From contig DAHUYL010000041.1 in the NCBI GenBank assembly GCA_027315255.1, positions 1 to 38,965 on the forward strand: a DNA stretch of 38,965 bases, written 5' to 3'. Below are positions 31,632-38,683 of this stretch, piece after piece. The stretch's first letter is position 1; the number at the start of each line of letters is the position of its first letter. Made by a program: the position numbers and the translations under genes. Under the pieces are notes generated by a model. It worked only from the letters and a program-made list of their open reading frames with translations. It did no database searches and had not been told where the DNA came from. Origin of the DNA: Solirubrobacterales bacterium (GTDB lineage Bacteria; Actinomycetota; Thermoleophilia; Solirubrobacterales; Solirubrobacteraceae).

Positions 31632-32687
31632 CTACAACACCCGTGCGGCGGCCACCGTGAGATCCGTGCGCGGCTCCAGCTCGAGCACGTCGGCGATCAG
31701 CTCGTAGGAGCGCCGGCGTGCCCCGTGGTCATGGGTGATCGTGACGACGATCAGCTCCTCGGCGCCGTACTCGTCCACGACCCGCAGCACGCCGTCGCGG
31801 ACCGTCTCCGGCGAGCCGATGATCCCGCGGCGGCCGGGGACGAGCCCGTCGCGCGCGGCTCCCTGCGAGCGCAGCCACGCGAGCGCCTCGTCCGGGGGCG
31901 GGACCGGGATCAGCCGGCCCGCTCTCAGCAGCCGCATCGTCATCCGGCTCGAGGCGGCGAGGTGCTCCGCCGCTTCGTCGGTGTCGGCGCAGATCGCCCA
32001 CACGGCAACCGCCGTCCGGGCGGGTCCGCGCGGGCCGACGGGCCCGCCGTGCTCGGCCGCGAACCGCTCCCGGTAGGAGGCGGCGAAGTCCGCGCCGCCC
32101 GGATTGATGAAGTCGGCGAACGCGTACGGGAGGCCGAGCTGCGCGGCCCAGGTCGCGCTCTGCGGCGAGGAGCCGAGCAGCCACGGCACCGGCGCCTCCG
32201 GGCGGCCCGGCAGGTGCGGCGCGAGCCGCGCGAACGGGTGCTTGGCCGGCAGCTCGCCGTCGAGGTAGGCGAGCAGCTCGACCAGCTGGTCGGGGAAGTC
32301 GTCGGGCGCGGCCTGCCGGCGGTCGCGCTGGAGCGCGTACGTGGTCAGCGGATCGGTGCCGGCGGCGCGGCCGATCCCGAGGTCGATCCGCCCCGGAAAC
32401 AGCCCGGCCAGCAGCGAGAACGTCTCGGCGACCTTGAACGGGCTGTAGTGCGGGAGCATCACGCCGCCAGACCCGACCCGGAGTCCGCTGGTGGCGGCGG
32501 CGACGGGCCCGATCAACGCCTCGGGGGACGGGCCGGCGAGCATCGGCCCGCCGTGGTGCTCGGCCAGCCAGTAGCGGTGGTAGCCGCGCCGATCGGCCAG
32601 CTGCGCCAGGTCGAGCGTGTTGCGCAGCGCCTGCGCGCCCGTCGACCCCGCTGCGATCGGGGACTGGTCGAGCACCGAGACGCGCAT
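31632..32687 (-). CDS. Luciferase-like FMN-dependent oxidoreductase, MsnO8 type
   Basis: 351 residues from ATG 32687; the frame stays open upstream but homology starts at MRVSVLDQSPIAAGSTGAQA. WLAEHHGGPMLAGPSPEALI, LRVGSGGVMLPHYSPFKVAE and FPGRIDLGIGRAAGTDP are hallmark segments of the bacterial luciferase-family group named after MsnO8. These flavin-dependent (FMN/F420) TIM-barrel enzymes oxidise aldehydes or other small organics; light emission is not implied. It is 4 bp upstream of ogt and divergent from the KAS III operon with a 175-bp structured gap. Confidence 0.92.
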   Translation of the reverse strand: MRVSVLDQSPIAAGSTGAQALRNTLDLAQLADRRGYHRYWLAEHHGGPMLAGPSPEALIGPVAAATSGLRVGSGGVMLPHYSPFKVAETFSLLAGLFPGRIDLGIGRAAGTDPLTTYALQRDRRQAAPDDFPDQLVELLAYLDGELPAKHPFARLAPHLPGRPEAPVPWLLGSSPQSATWAAQLGLPYAFADFINPGGADFAASYRERFAAEHGGPVGPRGPARTAVAVWAICADTDEAAEHLAASSRMTMRLLRAGRLIPVPPPDEALAWLRSQGAARDGLVPGRRGIIGSPETVRDGVLRVVDEYGAEELIVVTITHDHGARRRSYELIADVLELEPRTDLTVAAARVL

Positions 32688-32727
32688 CCACCCGAATGCT
32701 AGGGAGCACTGCGCGCGGGCCGTGCTC

Positions 32728-32762
32728 ACGGGGGTGGCGGCTTGTGGGCTCGCCACCCCCGT
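32728..32762 (+). promoter_or_regulatory. Leader hairpin 1 upstream of the KAS III operon
   Basis: ACGGGGGTGGCG and CGCCACCCCCGT pair perfectly (12 bp) around an 11-nt loop. It lies in the gap between divergent genes, about 100 bp before the KAS III GTG. It could act as an RNA leader element or as a DNA operator for both genes. Confidence 0.55.
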
Positions 32763-32781
32763 CCCGGCGTGTCACGCCGGG
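32763..32781. promoter_or_regulatory. Operator-like palindrome CCCGGCGTG-T-CACGCCGGG
   Basis: Perfect 9-bp arms around a single central base, directly adjoining hairpin 1. The one-base centre makes it a poor RNA hairpin but a good dimer-binding DNA site. It may regulate either divergent operon. Confidence 0.5.
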
Positions 32782-32862
32782 GCGCAGTCCGGACCCCCCG
32801 CCCGGGTGGTTTGTCCCCCGCCGCCCTGGCAGCCCCGCGCCGGGGGCACGAACCTGTACCCG

Positions 32863-33870
32863 GTGAGCGTCACGGTCGGACCCTCGGAGGCCGAGCGGCG
32901 CCTGCCGGTCGCCCCTGGGCCCGGAGGCGCGGCGGTTGCGGCGGTCGGCATGCACCTTCCCGCCGGCGTCGTCGCGTCGGCGGAGATCGAGGCGCGGCTC
33001 GGGCTCGCGCCCGCATGGATCGAACGCCGCACGGGCATCCGCGAGCGGCGGATCGCTGCGCCGGGGGAGCGCCTCGAGCACCACGCCGCGGCCGCGGCGG
33101 CGGCTGCGCTGGACCGCGCGCAGATCGATCCGATCGCGGTCGATCTCGTGCTGGTCGCGACCACGACCGCCGACGAGATCCTTCCCAACGCGGCGCCGCT
33201 CGTCGCAAGTGGGATTGGCGCCACCCGCGCCGGCGCGTTCGACATCGGGGCTGCGTGCTCCGGCTTCCTGTCGGCGCTCGCCACCGGCGCGGCGCTGATC
33301 GACTCGCGCCGCTGCGCCTGCGTGGTCGTCGTCGGCGCGGACTTCATGTCGCGGATCACCGATCCGGCCGACCGCGGAACGGCCGCCGTGTTCGCCGACG
33401 GTGCGGGCGCCGTCGTGCTGGTCGCGACCGGCGAGCCCGGGCGGATCGGCCCGGTCGTGCTCGGCGCCGACGGCGGCGGCGCCGACACGATCTACGTCCC
33501 GCGCGAGCACCCGACGATCCGGATGCTCGGACACGAGACCTTCAAGGAGGCAGTCGCACGGCTGTCGGAGGCGACGCAGCAGGCGGCCGCCGCAGCCGCA
33601 GTCGAGCTCGCCGAGATCGACCTGTTCGTCTACCACCAGGCCAACGGTCGCATCCTCACCGCCGTCGGCGAGCGGCTCGGGCTGCCCGCCGACCGGGTCG
33701 TCGACTGCATCGGCGACTACGGCAACACCTCGGCGGCGACGTTGCCGCTGGCGCTCGCGCACAGCGTCGAATGCGGCCGCCTGCACGACGGCGATCGGGT
33801 GCTGCTCGGTGCCTTCGGAGCCGGCTTCACGTGGGGCGCGACGGTGCTCGAGTGGGGGGTGCCGCGATGA
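32863..33870 (+). CDS. 3-oxoacyl-ACP synthase III (FabH-like) family protein
   Basis: 335 residues from GTG 32863; earlier in-frame starts fall in the structured leader. Thiolase-fold KAS III with all catalytic residues: Cys132 (DIGAACSGF), His258 (VYHQANGRI) and Asn288 (GDYGNTSAA). WIERRTGIRERRI and FADGAGAVVL are also typical. KAS III condenses an acyl-CoA starter with malonyl-ACP (or malonyl-CoA), releasing CO2. Many FabH homologues in secondary metabolism use unusual starters or make esters. First gene of an operon with the carboxyltransferase, whose ATG overlaps its stop (ATGA), so malonyl-type extender supply and condensation are linked. No acyl carrier protein is encoded nearby. Confidence 0.92.
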   Translation: MSVTVGPSEAERRLPVAPGPGGAAVAAVGMHLPAGVVASAEIEARLGLAPAWIERRTGIRERRIAAPGERLEHHAAAAAAAALDRAQIDPIAVDLVLVATTTADEILPNAAPLVASGIGATRAGAFDIGAACSGFLSALATGAALIDSRRCACVVVVGADFMSRITDPADRGTAAVFADGAGAVVLVATGEPGRIGPVVLGADGGGADTIYVPREHPTIRMLGHETFKEAVARLSEATQQAAAAAAVELAEIDLFVYHQANGRILTAVGERLGLPADRVVDCIGDYGNTSAATLPLALAHSVECGRLHDGDRVLLGAFGAGFTWGATVLEWGVPR

Positions 33871-35306
33871 GCGCCACGCTGGCGCGGCCGGTCGAGCGTG
33901 CGTCCGCTGTCGAGCGGGCGCCCCTGACGCCGCTCGAGCGGCTCGAGGCGTTGTGCGATCCGGATACGCTGGACCTGATCCGCACGCAGATCCTGTCGAC
34001 CGCGATGGGGGAGAAGGCGCGCGCCGGCGACGGCGTGCTCGCCGGCTCCGGGCTCGTCGGCGGCCGGCCGGTGTTCGCCTACGCGCAGGATGCCTCCTAC
34101 GCCGGCGGCTCGCTCGGCGCCGGCCACGCTGAGACGATCGTGCGCGTGCTCGAACTTGCCGACCGCGCCCGCGCGCCGGTGGTCGGGTTCGTCGGCTCGG
34201 GTGGCGCACGGATGCAGGAGGGCGTCGCCGCGCTCGGCGGCTACGGGCGGATCTTCCGGCGGATCGTCGGACTGTCCGGGCGGGTGCCCCAGATCTCGAT
34301 CATCACCGGGCTGTCGGCGGGCGGAGGCGCATACTCGCCGGCGCTGACCGACTGGGTCGTGATGACCGAGGACTCGAGCATGTTCCTGACTGGCCCCGGA
34401 GTGGTCCGCGAGGCGCTCGGCGAGGAGGTCACCGCTGCCGAGCTCGGTGGCCGTCGGGTCCACGAGCGCAATGGCGTCTGTCACTTCGTGACGCCGACGG
34501 ACGCCGACGCGGCCGAGCTCGCCCGCGAACTGCTGGGATACCTGCCGAGCCATCGCGACCTGCCCGTGCCGGAGGCTGAGCCGATCGGGCCCGCGTACGG
34601 CGACCCGGGAGCGTTCGTGCCGGTGCAGGCGCGCAAGGTCTACGACGTCCGCGACGTGATCGCCGCGGTCGTCGACGGCGGCGAGATGCTCGAGGTCGCC
34701 GCCGGCTGGGCGCGGAACATCGTCACCGCGTTCGCCCGCATCGACGGCCGCACCGTCGGCGTGATCGCCAACCAGCCGCGGTATCTCGGCGGCGTGCTCG
34801 ACACGTCCTCCTCTGAGAAGGGCGCAAGGTTCGTCACCAAGTGCAACCAGTTCGGCGTCCCCCTGCTGGTGCTCGTCGACACGCCGGGGTTCATGCCAGG
34901 CACGCGCCAGGAGTCGGCCGGTGTGATCCGGCTCGGAGCGACGCTCGTGCACGCGTTCGCCGAGGCGACGGTGCCGCGGGTCACGGTGATCCTGCGCAAG
35001 TCGTTCGGGGGCGCGTTCATCACGATGAACTCGAAGGATCTCGGCGCCGATTACGTGTTCGCCTGGCCGCAGGCCGAGATCGGCGTGATGGGCGCGAAGC
35101 CCGCGGTCGGGATCATCCACCGCCGCGAGCTGGCCGTCGCCGAGGATCCGGAGGCGGAACGCGACGCGCTCGCAAGGCGCTACGCGGAGTCGCACCTGCG
35201 GCCCCAGGTCGCGGCCGCCGCCGGGTACATCGACGAGCTGATCGAGCCGGCGCAGACTCGCGCTCGGGTGGCGTGGGCGCTGCGGTCGCTGCGGGGGGCA
35301 CGATGA
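33867..35306 (+). CDS. Acyl-CoA carboxylase carboxyltransferase (PccB/AccD-like beta subunit)
   Basis: 479 residues from ATG 33867, slightly shorter than usual PccB (510-530). Both crotonase-fold halves are present: GFVGSGGARMQEGVAALGGY, LSAGGGAYSPALTDWVVMTE, MFLTGPGVVREALGEEVTAA, then LLVLVDTPGFMPGTRQESAG, RKSFGGAFITMNSKDLGADY and FAWPQAEIGVMGAKPAV. It transfers CO2 from carboxybiotin to an acyl-CoA. Ile385 occupies the place in GGA(Y/F)-x-(V/T)M where propionyl-specific PccB has Asp and less selective homologues have Ile; I therefore favour acetyl or mixed acyl specificity (from memory of engineering work). No biotin carboxylase/carrier subunit lies in the window, so it must borrow one. Its stop overlaps the next ORF (ATGA). 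Confidence 0.93.
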   Translation: MSATLARPVERASAVERAPLTPLERLEALCDPDTLDLIRTQILSTAMGEKARAGDGVLAGSGLVGGRPVFAYAQDASYAGGSLGAGHAETIVRVLELADRARAPVVGFVGSGGARMQEGVAALGGYGRIFRRIVGLSGRVPQISIITGLSAGGGAYSPALTDWVVMTEDSSMFLTGPGVVREALGEEVTAAELGGRRVHERNGVCHFVTPTDADAAELARELLGYLPSHRDLPVPEAEPIGPAYGDPGAFVPVQARKVYDVRDVIAAVVDGGEMLEVAAGWARNIVTAFARIDGRTVGVIANQPRYLGGVLDTSSSEKGARFVTKCNQFGVPLLVLVDTPGFMPGTRQESAGVIRLGATLVHAFAEATVPRVTVILRKSFGGAFITMNSKDLGADYVFAWPQAEIGVMGAKPAVGIIHRRELAVAEDPEAERDALARRYAESHLRPQVAAAAGYIDELIEPAQTRARVAWALRSLRGAR

Positions 35307-35434
35307 ATCGCTGCGTCGGCATCGGATTTGGCTGGGGGGACGGGCGGCGGGCAGGTGCGGGGGCGCACCCTGGGCCTGCCCGGGACCGGAGACATCGGTC
35401 GGGGGACCGCGAGCGGCGCGGGAGCCCGCGATGA
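35303..35434 (+). CDS. 43-codon ORF joined by ATGA overlaps at both ends
   Basis: ATG 35303 overlaps the carboxyltransferase stop and the TGA at 35432 overlaps the start of the next gene. It would encode MNRCVGIGFGWGDGRRAGAG followed by an Arg/Gly-rich tail, with no recognisable domain. It may only carry ribosomes across the gap to keep translation coupled, or be a real small protein. Codon choice gives no strong support. Confidence 0.3.
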   Translation: MNRCVGIGFGWGDGRRAGAGAHPGPARDRRHRSGDRERRGSPR

Positions 35435-36546
35435 GCCGTGGCGGGGTGCTGCTGACGGGCGCCACCGGCTTCGTCGGGATGGAGGTGCTCGCGCGCTACC
35501 TCGAGCACAGCGATCGTACGGTCAGCTGCCTGATCCGCGCCCCGAGCGACGATCGCGCCCGCCAGCGACTCGACGAGGTCATTCGCAACCTGTTCGGCCG
35601 TGGCGCCGACCGCTACGCAGCCCGGGTGGCTGCCTACGCGGCCGATCTGACCGCCCCCGGCCTCGGGCTGAGCCCGCACAGACGCGACCGGCTCGCCGAG
35701 TCCGTGACCACGATCGTCCACAGCGCCGCGTCGATCTCGTTCGTGCTGCCGCTCGAGGAGGCGCGCGAGATCAACGTCGGCGGGACCCGCAGGATGCTCG
35801 AGTTCGCGCAGCTGGCCCAGGCGCGCGGCGGCCTGCACCGCTACGGCCAGGTGTCGACCGCGTTCGTAGCGGGCACGCACGACGGCCGCTTCGCCGAGGG
35901 GGACCTCGAGGTCGGCCAGGGCTTCCGGAATTCCTACGAGCAGTCGAAGTTCGAGGCCGAGCAACTCGTCCGCTCGCACGACGAGCTGCCGTGGACGATC
36001 CTGCGCCCCAGCATCGTCGTCGGCGACCGCCGCAGTGGCTGGACCGCCGCCTTCAACGTGCTGTACTGGCCGCTGCGCGCGTTCTCGAGCGGTCTGTTCA
36101 AGACTGTTCCGGCGAACCTGGCGGCTCCGCTCGACGTCGTCTCGATCGACTTCGTCGCCGACGCGATCCACGAGCTGTGCGAATGCGACGAGGGGGTCGG
36201 GGGGACGTTCCATCTGACCGCCGGGCCGGAGGCCACGACGATGGGCGAGATCGCCGCCGCCGCGTGCCGCTACTTCCGCCGGCCGCTGCCGGAGGTCGTC
36301 TCCCCGTCGGAGTTCCAGCCGGCCGACGCCCGGCTGTCCGCTGCGGCGCTCGAGTCGAGCAGCATCTACTTCCCCTATTTCTCGATCGCGACCGTGTTCG
36401 ACAACGCGTTGACCCGGGCCCGGCTCGGTCGCGCCGGAATTCAAGCCTCGCCGCTCGGCGACTACCTCGAGCGGCTGCTCGACTTCGCGACCCGCAGCCG
36501 CTGGGGCAAGCGCCCGATCGCGCGGGCGGAAGCGCTGTTGCGGTGA
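35431..36546 (+). CDS. Thioester-reductase-like extended SDR (NAD_binding_4 family)
   Basis: 371 residues from ATG 35431, with GGGAG upstream. LLTGATGFVGMEVLARYLEH gives the nucleotide-binding glycine motif, IVHSAASISFVLPLEEAREI NVGGT fits the NAD_binding_4/Male-sterility group, and YEQSK (about residue 170) is the catalytic Tyr-x-x-x-Lys, followed by WTILRPSIVVGDRRSGWTAA. The family reduces acyl-CoA or acyl-ACP thioesters to aldehydes or alcohols, as in fatty acyl-CoA reductases and terminal domains of NRPS/PKS. In this operon it could release the chain made by the KAS III enzyme (inference). Other NAD-dependent epimerase-like roles cannot be excluded. Its stop overlaps the next GTG. Confidence 0.85.
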   Translation: MSRGGVLLTGATGFVGMEVLARYLEHSDRTVSCLIRAPSDDRARQRLDEVIRNLFGRGADRYAARVAAYAADLTAPGLGLSPHRRDRLAESVTTIVHSAASISFVLPLEEAREINVGGTRRMLEFAQLAQARGGLHRYGQVSTAFVAGTHDGRFAEGDLEVGQGFRNSYEQSKFEAEQLVRSHDELPWTILRPSIVVGDRRSGWTAAFNVLYWPLRAFSSGLFKTVPANLAAPLDVVSIDFVADAIHELCECDEGVGGTFHLTAGPEATTMGEIAAAACRYFRRPLPEVVSPSEFQPADARLSAAALESSSIYFPYFSIATVFDNALTRARLGRAGIQASPLGDYLERLLDFATRSRWGKRPIARAEALLR

Positions 36547-36794
36547 GCGGCGAGCAGCGCCTGCGGATGGCGATGCTGGCCGACACCGCCAGGTTCCGGC
36601 CCGACGATCCCGACGAGCTCGTCGAGGCGGCGTTCGCGTGTCCGATCTGCCTCCACGCGGACCGCGTCAGGCGCGAGGCTGCGCTCGACAGCTACGACCC
36701 GTGGTGCGAGTGCCACTGCCCCGCATGCGACGAGCGCTGGCGCGTCTACCTGGCGCCGCAGCAGGCGCTGCGCCTCAGCGTGCTCCATCATTAG
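36543..36794 (+). CDS. Small zinc-ribbon-like protein
   Basis: 83 residues from GTG 36543, which overlaps the reductase stop (GTGA). A CPIC pair (Cys33, Cys36) and a CECHCPAC cluster (Cys55, 57, 59, 62) could form a four-cysteine zinc site with extra ligands. Helical MLADTARFRPDDPDELVEAA precedes it and WRVYLAPQQALRLSVLHH follows. No family is recognised. Position in the operon suggests a structural or regulatory partner of the lipid enzymes or the kinase. It ends 7 bp before the histidine kinase. Confidence 0.75.
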   Translation: MSGEQRLRMAMLADTARFRPDDPDELVEAAFACPICLHADRVRREAALDSYDPWCECHCPACDERWRVYLAPQQALRLSVLHH

Positions 36795-36801
36795 CGCTTC
36801 C

Positions 36802-37932
36802 ATGAGTGCGGTTGACCTGGGCGACCGGGCCGGTGCCGTCTCGATCGAGGCGCTCGAGCTGTTCGTCGCGGTGCTGTCGCAGTCGGAGACGAGCGAGTCG
36901 GCCGGCGAGGACTTCTACGACCGGCTGTGCGGCGCCGTCTGCAGGCTTGCGCGGATGCGCCGCGCGCTGATCTTCCGATACGACCCGGCGACGCGGCGAG
37001 TGCGCGCAGCCGGCGGCCACGCGATCGACGTCGGCGCGTTCGCCGGCGCGCATGTCACCGTCGAGTCGGCGCCGATCGCCGCGGAAGCGCTGCGCACCGA
37101 TTCGGTGGTGGAGGCCGCAGGCGACCTGCGGGACCAGTTTCCGCCCGAGTACGCCGCCCTCGTCGACGCGCCGATGCGGCTCGTGTGCGCGCCGATGCAG
37201 GCGGCCGGCCGGGCCGTCGGCGCGATCCTCGCCGATCGCACGCTGGATGCGCCGCCGCTCGACGCGGCCGAGCGCCACCTGCTGTGGACGCTCGGGAAGG
37301 CGGCCGCGCTCGCCTCGGTGGCGCGGTTCGTAGCGACCGAGGCCGAGTCCTCCAAGCAATTGCAGCAGCGGCTCGACCTCGCGCGCGAGATCCATGAGCG
37401 CGTGATCCAGCGGCTGTTCGGCGTATCGATGGCGCTCGACGGCGACGGCGAGTTGCCGGCCGACGCTCGGGCTCGCTGCGCGAGCGAGACCCAGACGGCG
37501 CTCGCCGATCTGCGCGAGGCGCTGCAACGACCACTCGGGCGCGCGCCACGGGCTACCGGCACGACCTTCATGGCCGAGGTCGAGCGGCTCTCGCATGCGC
37601 ATCCCGACCTGGGCGTCACGCTCGAGGCCGGCAGCCATGGAGACGTGCCGCCGTCGCTCGAGCCGCTCGCGCAGAGCGTCCTGCGCGAGGCCGTCCGCAA
37701 CGCGCAGAAGCACGCCCGTCCGACCGCCGTGCGGGTGCGGACCGAGCGGCTCGACGGTGCGCTCGTGCTCGAAGTGGTCAACGACGGCGTCTCCGGGGCG
37801 CCGCGGCGCGCCGGGATGGGGCTGCGGCTGGCGGCTTTCGAGGCGCTCCAGTCCGGCGGCGTCGTCGAGTTCGGCGTGCGCGAGCCGGGGACTTGGCAGG
37901 TGCGGTTGGTAGTGCCGTGCGGGGACGCGTGA
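36802..37932 (+). CDS. Cytoplasmic GAF-domain sensor histidine kinase (NarL-type pair)
   Basis: 376 residues from ATG 36802. A GAF-like sensor occupies about 20-175 (LCGAVCRLARMRRALIFRYD, MRLVCAPMQAAGRAVGAILA). The HisKA_3 box is RLDLAREIHERVIQRLFGVS with phosphoacceptor His198. The HATPase domain keeps the N-box SVLREAVRNAQKHARPTAVR (Asn300), VVNDGVSG and a short GMGLRLAAFEAL G-box. No transmembrane segment is seen, so it senses an internal cue such as a small ligand, light or redox state. The partner response regulator follows after a 42-bp palindrome. Kinase and regulator lie in the lipid-enzyme operon. Confidence 0.9.
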   Translation: MSAVDLGDRAGAVSIEALELFVAVLSQSETSESAGEDFYDRLCGAVCRLARMRRALIFRYDPATRRVRAAGGHAIDVGAFAGAHVTVESAPIAAEALRTDSVVEAAGDLRDQFPPEYAALVDAPMRLVCAPMQAAGRAVGAILADRTLDAPPLDAAERHLLWTLGKAAALASVARFVATEAESSKQLQQRLDLAREIHERVIQRLFGVSMALDGDGELPADARARCASETQTALADLREALQRPLGRAPRATGTTFMAEVERLSHAHPDLGVTLEAGSHGDVPPSLEPLAQSVLREAVRNAQKHARPTAVRVRTERLDGALVLEVVNDGVSGAPRRAGMGLRLAAFEALQSGGVVEFGVREPGTWQVRLVVPCGDA

Positions 37933-37952
37933 ACGTGTGATGTCGGCCGGAG

Positions 37953-37994
37953 CGATGGGCCTTATGCCGCCTATAGGCGGCATAAGGCCCATCG
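37953..37994. promoter_or_regulatory. 42-bp perfect palindrome before the response regulator start
   Basis: Arms of 21 bp, starting CGATGGGCCTTATGCCGCCT and mirrored exactly with no spacer, centred on the CTATAG at 37971-37976. It ends 6 bp before the ATG at 38001, and only ATCGCG remains between, with no Shine-Dalgarno. It could be a dimer/tetramer binding site for the response regulator itself, or an RNA stem uncoupling regulator from kinase expression. A terminator is less likely because there is no U-tract. Confidence 0.88.
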
Positions 37995-38000
37995 ATCGCG

Positions 38001-38618
38001 ATGGCTGAGCCGCTGCGCAGCCCGCAGCGGCTACGCGTGCTCGTCGTCGACGACCACGACGTCGTCCACTGGGGGTTCCGGCTGATGCTGACCCAGCAGC
38101 CGTGGGTCGAGCGGTGCGTCGCGGCCTCGACCGGGGACGAGGCACTGGAGCTCGCCGGCCGCTACCGGCCGCACGTCGCGATCGTCGACCTGTTCATCGG
38201 CGAGGAGTCCGGTGCCGAGGTGTGCGCGCGGCTGCGGGCGGCCGAGCCCGCCACCCGCGTGCTCCTGTTCTCGGGTGCGGGCGCGATCTCGCCGCATGCA
38301 GCGCGTGCGGCCGGCGCCTCGGGCTTCGCCTACAAGGACTGGCCGGCGCAGAAGATCGCGGCCGCGGTGCGGCACGTCGCCCTCGGCGGCACCGTGTTCG
38401 AGCGCCAGGACTCGACCGGCGCGCTCGGCCTGTCCGATCGCGAGCGCGAGGTGCTCTCGCTGATGGCGGCGGGCTCGACCAACCCGGAGATCGCCGCGGC
38501 GCTGCACCTGTCCAAGCACACCGTCAAGGAGCACACCTCGTCCGTCTATCGCAAGCTCGGGGTGCGCAACCGGACCGAGGCGGTTCAGCGCGCCCAGCGG
38601 CTCGGCCTGCTCGCCTGA
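38001..38618 (+). CDS. NarL/FixJ-type response regulator
   Basis: 205 residues from ATG 38001. REC domain: VLVVDDHD (acidic pocket Asp17/18), phosphoacceptor Asp63 in IVDLFIG, LFSGAG with the conserved Ser, and Lys112 in AYKDW. The C-terminal LuxR-type helix-turn-helix starts at LSDREREVLSLMAAGSTNPE, with IAAALHLSKHTVKEHTSSVY as recognition region. Phosphorylated by the preceding kinase, it should dimerise and bind DNA; the long palindrome just upstream is an obvious candidate site. Target genes probably include this operon (inference). Confidence 0.94.
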   Translation: MAEPLRSPQRLRVLVVDDHDVVHWGFRLMLTQQPWVERCVAASTGDEALELAGRYRPHVAIVDLFIGEESGAEVCARLRAAEPATRVLLFSGAGAISPHAARAAGASGFAYKDWPAQKIAAAVRHVALGGTVFERQDSTGALGLSDREREVLSLMAAGSTNPEIAAALHLSKHTVKEHTSSVYRKLGVRNRTEAVQRAQRLGLLA

Positions 38619-38683
38619 CGTCCGCAGTCCCTTGGATGGTGCTCGGGCCCGAGCTCGCGGCGTTCTCAGCCCTCGATGACCGG

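Noticed and set aside
37953-37994. The 42-bp palindrome as a Rho-independent terminator
   Set aside because: No U-tract follows on either strand and it sits directly before a start codon within an operon.
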